Part shown: positions 1 through 7,522 of the stretch, piece after piece
How the letters are laid out: each line of letters begins with the position of its first letter
How positions within the stretch are numbered: position 1 is the first letter of the stretch
Source of the DNA: Eubacteriales bacterium
GTDB lineage: Bacteria; Bacillota; Clostridia; Christensenellales; Aristaeellaceae
Length of the DNA: 64,000 nt
Reading direction: 5' to 3'
Assembly (NCBI GenBank): GCA_028705775.1
Contig: JAQWCW010000012.1
Span: 1 to 64,000, forward strand
Notes under the pieces: generated by a model
Database searches by the model: none
Told to the model about the DNA's origin: nothing
The model's input: the letters and a program-made list of their open reading frames with translations, nothing else
Made by a program: the position numbers and the translations under genes

Positions 1-100
1 CTCCTTAGTCCATGCAAACTAAGGGTAGCGCATCATGGGGGGTGCTGACAATGGCTCTTTTCATTGCCACTCCGGGGTGCTCACTTTTTGGCGCCCTTTT
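1..100 (-). mobile_element. Possible end of an IS21-like element running off the left edge
   Basis: Read on the minus strand, this stretch holds two related blocks, TGAGCACCCCGGAGTGG and GTCAGCACCCCCC, separated by a short hairpin (TGGCAATG pairing with CATTGTCA). It ends at the window edge in AAGGAG, a ribosome binding site for a gene that would start just outside. Repeated GAGCACCCC-like blocks ahead of a transposase start recall the multiple terminal repeats of IS21-family elements. The transposase itself is not in the window, so this is inference. A structured 5' leader of some other gene is the main alternative. Confidence 0.3.
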
Positions 101-284
101 GCTCGTTCTCTATTTTACCGAAAACACTTCCTGTAAGCAGGGCTTTTGTGTTGCATAAAATTTATGCTTCTGCCGATTGCGCCGAAAAGCAGTTGAATTC
201 CAAATAAGCGCTGATTATTGAGAGCTTGAATGGCTCTGACAGCAGCCGCAAAGCCGTTTCAATCGCCTTTTTCGTATATCATCC

Positions 285-313
285 ATTGTATTCCGCGCTC
301 AAAGCGTATTCAA
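285..313 (-). promoter_or_regulatory. Leftward sigma-A type promoter
   Basis: On the minus strand the -35 box is TTGAAT (308-313), followed by a 17-nt spacer and a -10 box TACAAT (285-290). Transcription would start near 278 and run to the left edge, where a ribosome binding site is seen. No gene lies between the promoter and the edge, so the leader would be about 275 nt. The call rests on hexamer match and spacing only. Confidence 0.45.
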
Positions 314-332
314 AAAACGGAGCGGGAACGCC

Positions 333-348
333 GCGCAACCGGTTGCGC
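333..348. promoter_or_regulatory. Perfect 16-bp palindrome, LacI-family-like operator candidate
   Basis: GCGCAACCGGTTGCGC is a perfect palindrome with a central CG and flanking A/T steps, the general form of LacI/GalR/PurR-family operators. It sits about 20 bp upstream of the -35 box at 308-313 and about 57 bp beyond the end of the solute-binding protein gene. No LacI-family gene is present in the window, so the cognate regulator is unknown. It could instead be part of a transcript-end hairpin for the upstream gene, since a T-run lies about 15 nt further along on the minus strand. Confidence 0.35.
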
Positions 349-404
349 CTGTACACGCGGCATGAACGCCCGAACGATTATTCAGGAGGCAGGATAAGAC
401 GCGC

Positions 405-2264
405 TCAGTTCCACAACAGGGTAATCCGTCCGTCCCTCGCAGGGGCAATCGTCCCCTTTGCTTTGAGCATTTCGGTCATGAATTCTTCCCACGTTCCCTC
501 GTAGGTTTCAAGCACCTCTGTTATGAATTCATCGCTTACCGTTCCTTGCCAGATTGCGACGGTGTAAAGCTTGCCCGCATCAATCGCAGAGCCGTCCGCA
601 AGCGTTACCGACACATACATCTCGTCCTGCGCAGCCCAAGGCGCGATTGTGCATTTAAGACCGGAGAATGCATAGACGGCGCGTTCCTCGACATTGCCAT
701 AGCCGGAAATGTGCGTAAGCGCGTCCAGAAGCTGCTGCCCTGTCATTGATACCTTGATGAGCGCAGCCTTATTGTCAAAGGAGCGCGGTTTGAGCGCTTT
801 GATATCGTCCGCGTTCAGCCCGCCTGAATATATACGCATGATATTGCCGCGATAAACGACATTGTTGGGAATAAGCCCGATATCCGCGCGCGCCTTTTCC
901 CTGTACATATCCGCCATCAGCATGGAGGTGTCAAGAATGCCAAAGTCCTCCGCTACGGTTACAATCGCCTCCGGCGGCTGCACGTTTATTGACTTTAGCG
1001 GCGCGGCATCAATATCCGCAATGCATTGCGCGGCGGTCTTTTCGCCGAGAAGCATTGCCTTTGCGTCATTTGTGAAGCTGACTTTGGACAGGGTATTTGG
1101 CGAGCTGAAGGAAAGCTGCGAGAAATGCCTTCCGTCGCGAACGGCCTCCGTTATGCCGCCCAAGTAATCAGCGTTATTGAGTGGTATATCCTTAACGTTG
1201 CTGAACATAAGGGTATCGTTTATAAATATGTCCTGCCCCTCTGCGGAGGTGTAGAATTCGAGAAAGCGCTGAACTGCGTCCTGCTCCGCCTGCGTATGCT
1301 CACGAATTGGCAAGCCGAGAACGGAATTGATATCATCAACAAGGAAGCCTTCATCGCCGACCGTACACGGGAACGGCATATACCGGATATCGTATATATC
1401 GGAGCGTGTCGTGCCCACCTGATAATTATACATAGCAATCTGCCCTTCAATGAACTCTTTGCCGCGCGTTGTTGCGCTGTAAGAGAAATGCTCCTCAAGC
1501 AGAATCCCGTTGTCGATAAGGGTCTGGAGCATTTCATAATACGGCTCCATATGCCCCGCAAAGGTCTCCTTGCCCTCGCAGAAATCCTCGTACCAGCGGC
1601 GGTTATTCAAGCCGCCGAACAGCTCCTCATATGTGAAGGCGGTTGTCACGGCGTTGAAGTTCGTTTCATATTTCGCGTTTGGATTCCAAGGCTGAACCGT
1701 CCCGTCGGTATCCTTCCTGATTTGGTTGCACAGGGCGACAAATTCATCAAAGGTCTTTGGAACTTCCCAGCCGTACTGCTGAAACAGCGTATTGTTATAC
1801 AGCATACAGGTGATTGCGGAGGGTCCCGGCAGCCAGTATACATTATCGTTTACGACAAGGCGTTCCAGCGCCTCTGCCTGATAATGCTGCACAACGGGAT
1901 TATCGGATAGATTCTGAAAATACTTGAGAGTCTGCTCGGCGCCAAAATATCCGGCGGCTGAAAACAGGATGTCAGGCGCATTGCCGCTCGCAACGTCGTT
2001 TGCCATCGGGCGCGCCGTGCCGGTACCCGTCGTCATTGTAATCTCAACAGCCTGAATATCCGGATTGCGCTCGTTGAATGCGGCAAGAAGCTTTCTTATG
2101 TAAATATTACCGTTAGTGCCGACAAGCAGGGTCGTCTTTTCCTCGTTTATCGGCGTGTAGGTTAAAATCTCATCGTCCGCTTTTGCATTCATCGTCTGAG
2201 CGCGGCACAGCGCGGGGCTGAGCGCAAGAAGCAGGCACAGGGTAAACGCGGCAATTCTTTTCAT
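405..2264 (-). CDS. Extracellular solute-binding protein fused to a 5'-nucleotidase C-terminal domain
   Basis: This is a 619-residue secreted protein. Residues 1-22 are a classic signal peptide (MKRIAAFTLCLLLALSPALC) without a good lipobox. Residues about 40-425 look like a family 1 (carbohydrate-type) ABC solute-binding protein, with typical stretches such as GNAPDILF, LYNNTLFQQYGWEVPKT and FIEGQIAMYNY. From about residue 436 the fold changes: ADIGLIPNNVVYRGNI, the FDNKAALIKVSMTGQQLLDAL stretch and the GKLYTVAIW strand follow the pattern of the 5'-nucleotidase C-terminal (substrate-specificity) domain. The metallophosphatase domain that normally precedes it is absent. No ABC permease or ATPase gene is nearby. 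The gene lies 5 nt behind the hybrid kinase, so the two are almost certainly co-translated, which suggests a periplasmic-type ligand sensor rather than an importer. The ligand is unknown. Confidence 0.8.
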   Translation of the reverse strand: MKRIAAFTLCLLLALSPALCRAQTMNAKADDEILTYTPINEEKTTLLVGTNGNIYIRKLLAAFNERNPDIQAVEITMTTGTGTARPMANDVASGNAPDILFSAAGYFGAEQTLKYFQNLSDNPVVQHYQAEALERLVVNDNVYWLPGPSAITCMLYNNTLFQQYGWEVPKTFDEFVALCNQIRKDTDGTVQPWNPNAKYETNFNAVTTAFTYEELFGGLNNRRWYEDFCEGKETFAGHMEPYYEMLQTLIDNGILLEEHFSYSATTRGKEFIEGQIAMYNYQVGTTRSDIYDIRYMPFPCTVGDEGFLVDDINSVLGLPIREHTQAEQDAVQRFLEFYTSAEGQDIFINDTLMFSNVKDIPLNNADYLGGITEAVRDGRHFSQLSFSSPNTLSKVSFTNDAKAMLLGEKTAAQCIADIDAAPLKSINVQPPEAIVTVAEDFGILDTSMLMADMYREKARADIGLIPNNVVYRGNIMRIYSGGLNADDIKALKPRSFDNKAALIKVSMTGQQLLDALTHISGYGNVEERAVYAFSGLKCTIAPWAAQDEMYVSVTLADGSAIDAGKLYTVAIWQGTVSDEFITEVLETYEGTWEEFMTEMLKAKGTIAPARDGRITLLWN

Positions 2265-2269
2265 TTGTA

Positions 2270-5266
2270 TTACTCTCCATTCTGCCTTTTAAGTACCTTT
2301 TCGGTTTCAAGAATCAAGTCCTCCGTGCTAATAGGTTTCCCAAGATGACCGTTCATTCCGCAGCTCCGCGCCTTTTCAACATCCTCCGCGAAAACGTTCG
2401 CCGTCATGGCGATGATGGGAATGGTTTTCGCCTGCGGATGCGAGCAGCGCCTGATTGCAACGCTCGCCTCATAGCCATCCATGACGGGCATTTGAATGTC
2501 CATATAGACGACGTCGTAGCGTCCGTCGTCGGAGCGCTCAAAGCGCTCAACGCCCTCACGCCCGTCAGACGCAACGTCAACCTCCATGCCGAACCTTTGC
2601 AGCAGCGTTTTAGCAATAAGCTGATTGACGGCATTATCCTCGCATAAAAGGCACTTAACTCCGGCAAAGGGCATTTCCTCACGCTTTTTTCCGTAAGTGC
2701 TTTTGGGCGATATGGTTTCCGTTTCCTCAAAGAACAATTCAACCGTAAACGTGCTGCCCTTTCCTTCTTCGCTTTGGCAATTAATTCTGCCGCCCATTGC
2801 TTCAATATAATTGTGGCAGATTGACAAGCCAAGCCCCGTTCCCTCAATACTGCTTACCCGCTTATCGTCAACGCGTACAAAAGCCTCAAAAATGTTCTTT
2901 ATATTGTCTGCCGGAATGCCGATTCCGTTATCGCTGACGGTAAAGCGGACAGCGGCGATTCCCGCGCGCAGAGAAGGAAGGTCGCAGGCGGTAAAGCAGA
3001 TTTTGCCTCCCTCGGGCGTGAACTTGACGGCGTTGCCAAGCAGGTTCATCAGCACCTGCGACAGCTTGAGCCTGTCGCCCAGCACATTCCTTGCCCGAAG
3101 ATTGCCGAAATCGGCCTTGAAGGACTGCCGCTTGTTCTGGCACAAGGGCAGGATTATATCGACAAGCCTGCTCAGCTCCGACTTGATATCGAAGGGCAGC
3201 GACTCAATGACAGCCTGCCCGCTCTCTATGCGGCTGACGTCCAAAACATCATTGATTAGCTGCAAAAGATGGTCGGAGGATTCGCTGATTGTGCTCAGAT
3301 ATTTATCGAGCAAAGCGGGGTCGTTTTTGTTTTCCTTGGCGAATTTCGTCATGTTTACGATGGCGTTCATCGGAGTGCGGATATCATGGGACATATTGGA
3401 CAGGAATCTCGACTTTGCCGCGTTCGCCCGCTCCGCCATTGCAAGCGCGTTCTTGGCAGCCTCCTCGCGCTCGAATTGCTGAGTCACATCCTGAATAATA
3501 GTTATGTATTCATCTTCATTGTCAGTCGCGGGATACAGAAATATCTCATAATATCCGCTTGCGGCTTCGCCTGAGCGCGCAATATATCCGCTTGAAAACT
3601 TGCTTTTTCCGTCCCATTCCGACAGGGCGCGGTTGATTTCGCGCATAGTCTCCGGCTGGCTGCCGTCCGCATTTGTAAATTGAAAACCGTTTTCCGTCCG
3701 CCGCAGGCGTCCGAGCGGCGCGCCGATTATCGCGGCGGCGTTCGCGGAGGTATAGACAGGCTCCTCCTGCCGCGTTGACAAGAGGGAAAATGCGGTTTGC
3801 GTGTTCGTTACAAGCTGGTCAAACGTATGCTCGCGGGAGATAATCGCTTTGTCAAACTGCCTTTTGCGGGTTTTATATACGATTATGAACACAGCAACTA
3901 TAATCACAAGAAGAACGGACAGTATGCTGACGCCGAGAAGTATTATGCCGTTTTTGAACCTGTCCATCGTTTCGTTGACGATAAGCTCTGGAACAATATA
4001 AACCAGGCGCATTTCTTCAAGCCTGGTTATGATTGGCGTTATAACCACATAATCGGTAGAATCTGCGCGGGACAGGCGGAAGGTCGTTGAGCCGCGAGAG
4101 GAGAAAACGTCCTCAGCCGTCAGCTCAGGATTGGTTAAGCAAACGAATTCGCCCTTCTGAAATTCCGATGTAATATTGAACGTTCGGGCTGCGCCCTCCG
4201 TTGTAAGCCGGCTGATAATCTTTCCGGTGTTCTCCGTTAAGTATACGTTTGCCTCGCCGCCAAACGATGAAAACTCCATGCTGTCCAGAAAGGATTGCAG
4301 ATTTCGCTCAACGGAAAGCGCGGCAATTCTTGAGCCGTTCATGGAAAGCTCTGTTTCGATTGGAATTGTATAGATAATCGTTGACTGGATTATTGATGTG
4401 TTCTCTCCATAGCGAATTGCATTGAGAATTGTGCTTGACGCAACATCGTTTGCCAGTTTTTCTCCGTTTGTTCTGACTCCGCTTCCGTCGTCAGTAAAAA
4501 TAATTATATCGTCAACCTGCCATACATCCCTTGCGCCGGTCAGGAACTCGCTTATATTCGTATCATCATTATCCCTGACGTTGTGGATAAAGGCATTGCG
4601 GATTCCGTAAGCAACCTGCCAATCGTTTTCAATCTCGCCTTCAATATAAAGCCTAATCTGATAATTGATTTCCTCCAGATGGCTTGCGCTCTGAACGTCA
4701 ATATTGCTATAAAACTTGCCAATCAGGTTTATGAACATAACCGCGCCGAAGGAAATAACAAGCAGGAGCGAAACGATGGCAAGCAAGGCAAACCGCCATT
4801 GCGGCAGCTTCCCCTTTACGCGTTTTCGCGCAGGCTTCTTCGGCTCTTTATTAGGCGCGTCGTCTTTGGTTTCGCAGGGCGCGCTTGCGTTTTTTCGGCT
4901 TTCTTCATCGGTATAATCCGGAAGCAGGTTTTCAAGGCGCGCAAATTCGCGCTTCACGGCGTCAATTTCAGCGCGAGCGCCGTCGTAATTCTTATTTTTG
5001 AGGGATTCATAAAGCACGCAGACCGCGTTGCAAAACGGCGTCAGTCCGAGATTTTCGGCAATTCCTTTAAGCTCGCGCGCCGCTTCAAGCGCCTGCTCGT
5101 AATTTTCGGACGCGAGTGCCTTTTGCAGCTGAGTTATGCTTGCGCCATGAAGCAGCGACAGGAAACAAGCCTTATACAAATCGGCATTATCTTTGAACCG
5201 ACTGCGGACGCCGCCGATATCGGCTCCATATTCGCTTAATCTGCCGAACAGTTCCGCTTGCTTCAT
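2270..5266 (-). CDS. Hybrid sensor histidine kinase with degenerate N-terminal HPt domain
   Basis: This is a membrane hybrid kinase of 998 residues from the ATG at 5266, which has GGAG six bases upstream; an in-frame GTG at 5278 would add four residues but lacks a good site. The order, numbered from the GTG, is: an HPt-like helical bundle (about 1-120), a transmembrane segment (162-186), an extracellular Cache-like sensor (about 190-440), a second transmembrane segment (about 445-470), a PAS-like region (about 485-600), HisKA with H631 in NMSHDIRTPMN, a HATPase (N749; GTGLGLSICHNYIEAMGG) and a receiver (872-995, phospho-acceptor D927 in YMDIQMPVMDG). In the HPt motif HxLKG the His is replaced by Arg (R68, codon CGC), so this domain cannot take phosphate in the usual way. 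No separate response regulator is adjacent. The binding-protein gene follows after 5 nt and probably supplies the ligand signal. Confidence 0.88.
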   Translation of the reverse strand: MKQAELFGRLSEYGADIGGVRSRFKDNADLYKACFLSLLHGASITQLQKALASENYEQALEAARELKGIAENLGLTPFCNAVCVLYESLKNKNYDGARAEIDAVKREFARLENLLPDYTDEESRKNASAPCETKDDAPNKEPKKPARKRVKGKLPQWRFALLAIVSLLLVISFGAVMFINLIGKFYSNIDVQSASHLEEINYQIRLYIEGEIENDWQVAYGIRNAFIHNVRDNDDTNISEFLTGARDVWQVDDIIIFTDDGSGVRTNGEKLANDVASSTILNAIRYGENTSIIQSTIIYTIPIETELSMNGSRIAALSVERNLQSFLDSMEFSSFGGEANVYLTENTGKIISRLTTEGAARTFNITSEFQKGEFVCLTNPELTAEDVFSSRGSTTFRLSRADSTDYVVITPIITRLEEMRLVYIVPELIVNETMDRFKNGIILLGVSILSVLLVIIVAVFIIVYKTRKRQFDKAIISREHTFDQLVTNTQTAFSLLSTRQEEPVYTSANAAAIIGAPLGRLRRTENGFQFTNADGSQPETMREINRALSEWDGKSKFSSGYIARSGEAASGYYEIFLYPATDNEDEYITIIQDVTQQFEREEAAKNALAMAERANAAKSRFLSNMSHDIRTPMNAIVNMTKFAKENKNDPALLDKYLSTISESSDHLLQLINDVLDVSRIESGQAVIESLPFDIKSELSRLVDIILPLCQNKRQSFKADFGNLRARNVLGDRLKLSQVLMNLLGNAVKFTPEGGKICFTACDLPSLRAGIAAVRFTVSDNGIGIPADNIKNIFEAFVRVDDKRVSSIEGTGLGLSICHNYIEAMGGRINCQSEEGKGSTFTVELFFEETETISPKSTYGKKREEMPFAGVKCLLCEDNAVNQLIAKTLLQRFGMEVDVASDGREGVERFERSDDGRYDVVYMDIQMPVMDGYEASVAIRRCSHPQAKTIPIIAMTANVFAEDVEKARSCGMNGHLGKPISTEDLILETEKVLKRQNGE

Positions 5267-5345
5267 GCTGTTCTCCACTCTTTGGTTGTCATTTCGCGCT
5301 TTTCCGGCTGCGCAGACTGCGCGAAATTCAGAAACTCACCCTGAA

Positions 5346-5378
5346 TATAAAAGACAGAGCCTCGACAGTCGGGGCTCT
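5346..5378 (-). terminator. Intrinsic terminator-like hairpin in the kinase leader (attenuator candidate)
   Basis: On the minus strand AGAGCC pairs with GGCTCT and the stem continues inward with CGA/TCG around a 3-nt loop. It is followed by GUCUUUUAU, a modest U-tract. The hairpin lies about 80 nt upstream of the kinase start and downstream of a TATAAT box at 5472-5477, so it would interrupt the kinase transcript unless relieved. No competing antiterminator or known riboswitch was recognised. Confidence 0.45.
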
Positions 5379-5471
5379 ATCATACATTGAAGCCGATTGC
5401 CTTTCCGTTTCAGGCGTTTCAGCTCTGCAAAGCCGGCGCTTGCCGATTCTGCACGAATATATAATTTTGCC

Positions 5472-5477
5472 ATTATA
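5472..5477 (-). promoter_or_regulatory. Candidate -10 box for the kinase/binding-protein operon
   Basis: A perfect TATAAT on the minus strand lies about 205 nt upstream of the kinase start, in the only sizeable gap before the operon. The sequence 17 nt upstream (ATGGAT) is a poor -35 box, so the promoter may depend on an activator or be used weakly. Confidence 0.3.
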
Positions 5478-5634
5478 CCGCCTCGCCACGCGCAATCCAT
5501 GCCGTTAGCCATACCTTTGTCTGACATAAAGCGCGCCTTGACGCCGATATTCATTTCCCATACAAACACACACTACATACTATAACACGGAACTCACGAA
5601 ATAACAATGAAAAACAAGAAAAGTCGAATTCGCA

Positions 5635-5661
5635 GAAAAAACCCGCTGAAAAATCAGCGGG
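5635..5661 (-). terminator. Strong intrinsic terminator with no recognised upstream gene
   Basis: CCCGCTGA and TCAGCGGG form a perfect 8-bp stem around AAAA. On the minus strand it is followed by a run of six to seven U. It lies 5 nt behind the stop codon of a 29-codon minus-strand ORF (5667-5756) and upstream of nothing else on that strand. On the plus strand there is no U-tract. Confidence 0.7.
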
Positions 5662-5666
5662 CAGAA

Positions 5667-5756
5667 TTAAGAAGCGCATATAATAGTATCAACAATTCTT
5701 TCGCAACAGCCCTTATAACACCATCTCAGAATCGCCTCTGCTGACGCAGCACACAT
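5667..5756 (-). CDS. Possible 29-residue cysteine-rich small protein
   Basis: The ORF starts with ATG at 5756 and ends with TAA at 5667, immediately before a strong intrinsic terminator. The product has five Cys in 29 residues (positions 2, 13, 17, 18 and 27), with the core RWCYKGCCERIVD. The ribosome binding site is weak and no family was recognised. The case rests only on the tight coupling to an otherwise orphan terminator. It may instead be the tail of a decayed gene or part of a small non-coding RNA. Confidence 0.25.
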   Translation of the reverse strand: MCAASAEAILRWCYKGCCERIVDTIICAS

Positions 5757-5814
5757 TTCAGAGCATAATCTTCAACTTTGCAAGCAATAATATAAAGCAT
5801 ACTTATAGTAAATG

Positions 5815-5843
5815 TTGACAAACTTGAAGATAACAGGTACAAT
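5815..5843 (+). promoter_or_regulatory. Consensus promoter of the AAA/DUF4143 ATPase gene
   Basis: TTGACA (5815-5820), a 17-nt spacer and TACAAT (5838-5843) make a near-consensus sigma-A promoter. Transcription would start near 5850, which excludes the in-frame GTG at 5849 as a start and supports the ATG at 5867. Confidence 0.75.
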
Positions 5844-5866
5844 TTGTCGTGAAGGAAGGTGTTGAA

Positions 5867-7354
5867 ATGGCAATTACAAGCAAAGAAGGAATCCTGAAGG
5901 TTCTGACCGCCTATAATCCTTGGTGGAAAAACGGCACAGTTAATCCCAGACTTTCCAGAACATATAAGCGCTTTGCATTTTACGAAGCAATGAAGCGCCT
6001 TAACATAAGCACTATTCGCCGCACAATCGTTTTGACAGGAACTCGGCGCGTCGGGAAAACGACGATACTGTATCAAATGATTGAAGCACTGCTTTCCGAA
6101 GGCTGCTCTCCGCAGAAAATCGTATACATTTCCATGGACCATCCGATGCTTAAGCTCAGCGCTTTTCAGGAGGTGTTGGAATGCTATCACGAAAACATCT
6201 ATGCAAATCAGGATGTATACTATTTTTTTGACGAAATCCAATATGCGCAGGATTGGGATAAATGGCTGAAAGCCATCTATGATATGAAGCCGGAAACTCA
6301 TGTGATTGCAACCGGCTCGGCAAGTCCCGCATTGATGAAGGGAAATCAGGAAAGCGGAGCGGGTCGCTGGTCTGTAATTCAAGTTCCGACAATGTCCTTT
6401 TACGAGTATTGCGAATTGCTGATGAATGAAAGCAATTCCAAGACGAAGGATGAATCTCAGAAGCTGAATAAGCCGGACTTGCCAATAGACTTTAAGGTAT
6501 CCACCATGGCGAGTATTTCCCAGCAAGAACGAACACAAATCATGCTGCAGCTCTCAAAGGTTCAAAAGTACTTCAACAGATACTTGCAGGTTGGAGGATT
6601 TCCCGAACTCGCGCTTGCAGATAACGATATATTGGCTCAGCAAATTATGCGGGATGACGTTGTTGACAAGGTCCTTAAAAGGGATTTGCCTTCTCTTTAT
6701 AAAATACGGAACGCTACAGAACTTGAACGCATATTTTTGTACCTTTGCAACGTATCCTCCGAGGTTGTTTCTCTGGACGCAATCGCCAAGGAGCTCAATG
6801 GAGTAACACGCCCGACGGTCGAAAACTACATTCAATATCTGGAAAGCGCAAACTTGATTTATCAAAGCTGGCCTGTCGATATGGCAGGAAAAAAGGTTCT
6901 CAAAGCACGACCAAAGATTTATATTGCCGATGCTGCCATTCGTAATGCAGTACTGATGGATGATGCCTTGCTGAGCAACCCTGCTGAAATGGGAAAGATT
7001 GTTGAGACGGCAGTTTATAAGCACATTGCCGCGTTCTACTACCAAAAAGCAACTTCTGTAGGGTATTATCGCGGCGGGCGAAAAAACAAAGAAATTGATG
7101 TTGTTGTCGAATACCCCAACATCAGAAATATCCTTGTTGAAGTAAAATATCGAGAGCAAGCGCCGATTGCTGATGACGACGTCATTTCACAGCTGTGTGC
7201 AGACGCTTCTGTCGCAATTGTCGTAACAAAGAATGCAGATGATTTCGGAACCAACAACACGCCGTGCGGAAAGAAGTTAATTCGGATACCGGCTTTTGCG
7301 TTTCTGTATCTGCTCGGACACGCAGAGAAATTCGGGTACAACGGAATCGAATAA
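5867..7354 (+). CDS. AAA ATPase with C-terminal DUF4143 domain
   Basis: This is a cytoplasmic protein of 495 residues. It has a Walker A motif (GTRRVGKTT), a Walker B (YYFFDEIQ), a sensor 1-like ATGSAS, and a C-terminal DUF4143-type region with the nuclease-like pattern EIDVVVEY then LVEVKYRE. Proteins of this AAA_14/DUF4143 family are common in Bacteroidetes, Clostridia and Archaea, often as isolated genes, and their role is not settled. The ATG at 5867 has GGAAGG upstream and lies about 17 nt after the predicted transcription start. The gene has its own promoter and a downstream hairpin, runs opposite to both neighbours, and is visibly more AT-rich than they are, which together suggest horizontal acquisition as a single unit. 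Confidence 0.85.
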   Translation: MAITSKEGILKVLTAYNPWWKNGTVNPRLSRTYKRFAFYEAMKRLNISTIRRTIVLTGTRRVGKTTILYQMIEALLSEGCSPQKIVYISMDHPMLKLSAFQEVLECYHENIYANQDVYYFFDEIQYAQDWDKWLKAIYDMKPETHVIATGSASPALMKGNQESGAGRWSVIQVPTMSFYEYCELLMNESNSKTKDESQKLNKPDLPIDFKVSTMASISQQERTQIMLQLSKVQKYFNRYLQVGGFPELALADNDILAQQIMRDDVVDKVLKRDLPSLYKIRNATELERIFLYLCNVSSEVVSLDAIAKELNGVTRPTVENYIQYLESANLIYQSWPVDMAGKKVLKARPKIYIADAAIRNAVLMDDALLSNPAEMGKIVETAVYKHIAAFYYQKATSVGYYRGGRKNKEIDVVVEYPNIRNILVEVKYREQAPIADDDVISQLCADASVAIVVTKNADDFGTNNTPCGKKLIRIPAFAFLYLLGHAEKFGYNGIE

Positions 7355-7390
7355 TACAAAACGGCACGGAATGACTTTCTGCCGCTGCGC

Positions 7391-7434
7391 GAGAACACCC
7401 GAAACGATTTCTCATTTCGGGTGTTCTTCTCGTT
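7391..7434 (+). terminator. Terminator after the AAA ATPase gene
   Basis: GAACACCCGAAA pairs with TTTCGGGTGTTC around a loop of about 10 nt, with extension by flanking GAG/CTC bases. A U-rich but interrupted stretch follows on the plus strand (TTCTTCTCGTTTATT). It lies between the convergent ATPase and lysS genes and may serve both. Confidence 0.6.
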
Positions 7435-7522
7435 TATTGCAGACCTATCTTGCATGAATATCAGTACAAAATCGTCATGCACCTTGGCTTTCTGGTTTTC
7501 AAAGCCTCGTCTTTTCCGACAT

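Noticed and set aside
226-504. 92-codon rightward frame at the left end
   Set aside because: There is no good binding site, half of it is antisense to the binding-protein gene, and there is no family resemblance. The intergenic part is better explained by the promoter and palindrome.
5380-5465. Possible cyclic-di-GMP or glycine riboswitch in the kinase leader
   Set aside because: GGCAAA and GCCGGC are present, but the conserved cores and pairings of GEMM or glycine aptamers could not be built.
5726-6538. 270-codon minus-strand frame opposite the AAA ATPase
   Set aside because: It is opposite a gene with clear Walker motifs and its own promoter, and its sequence has no recognisable features.
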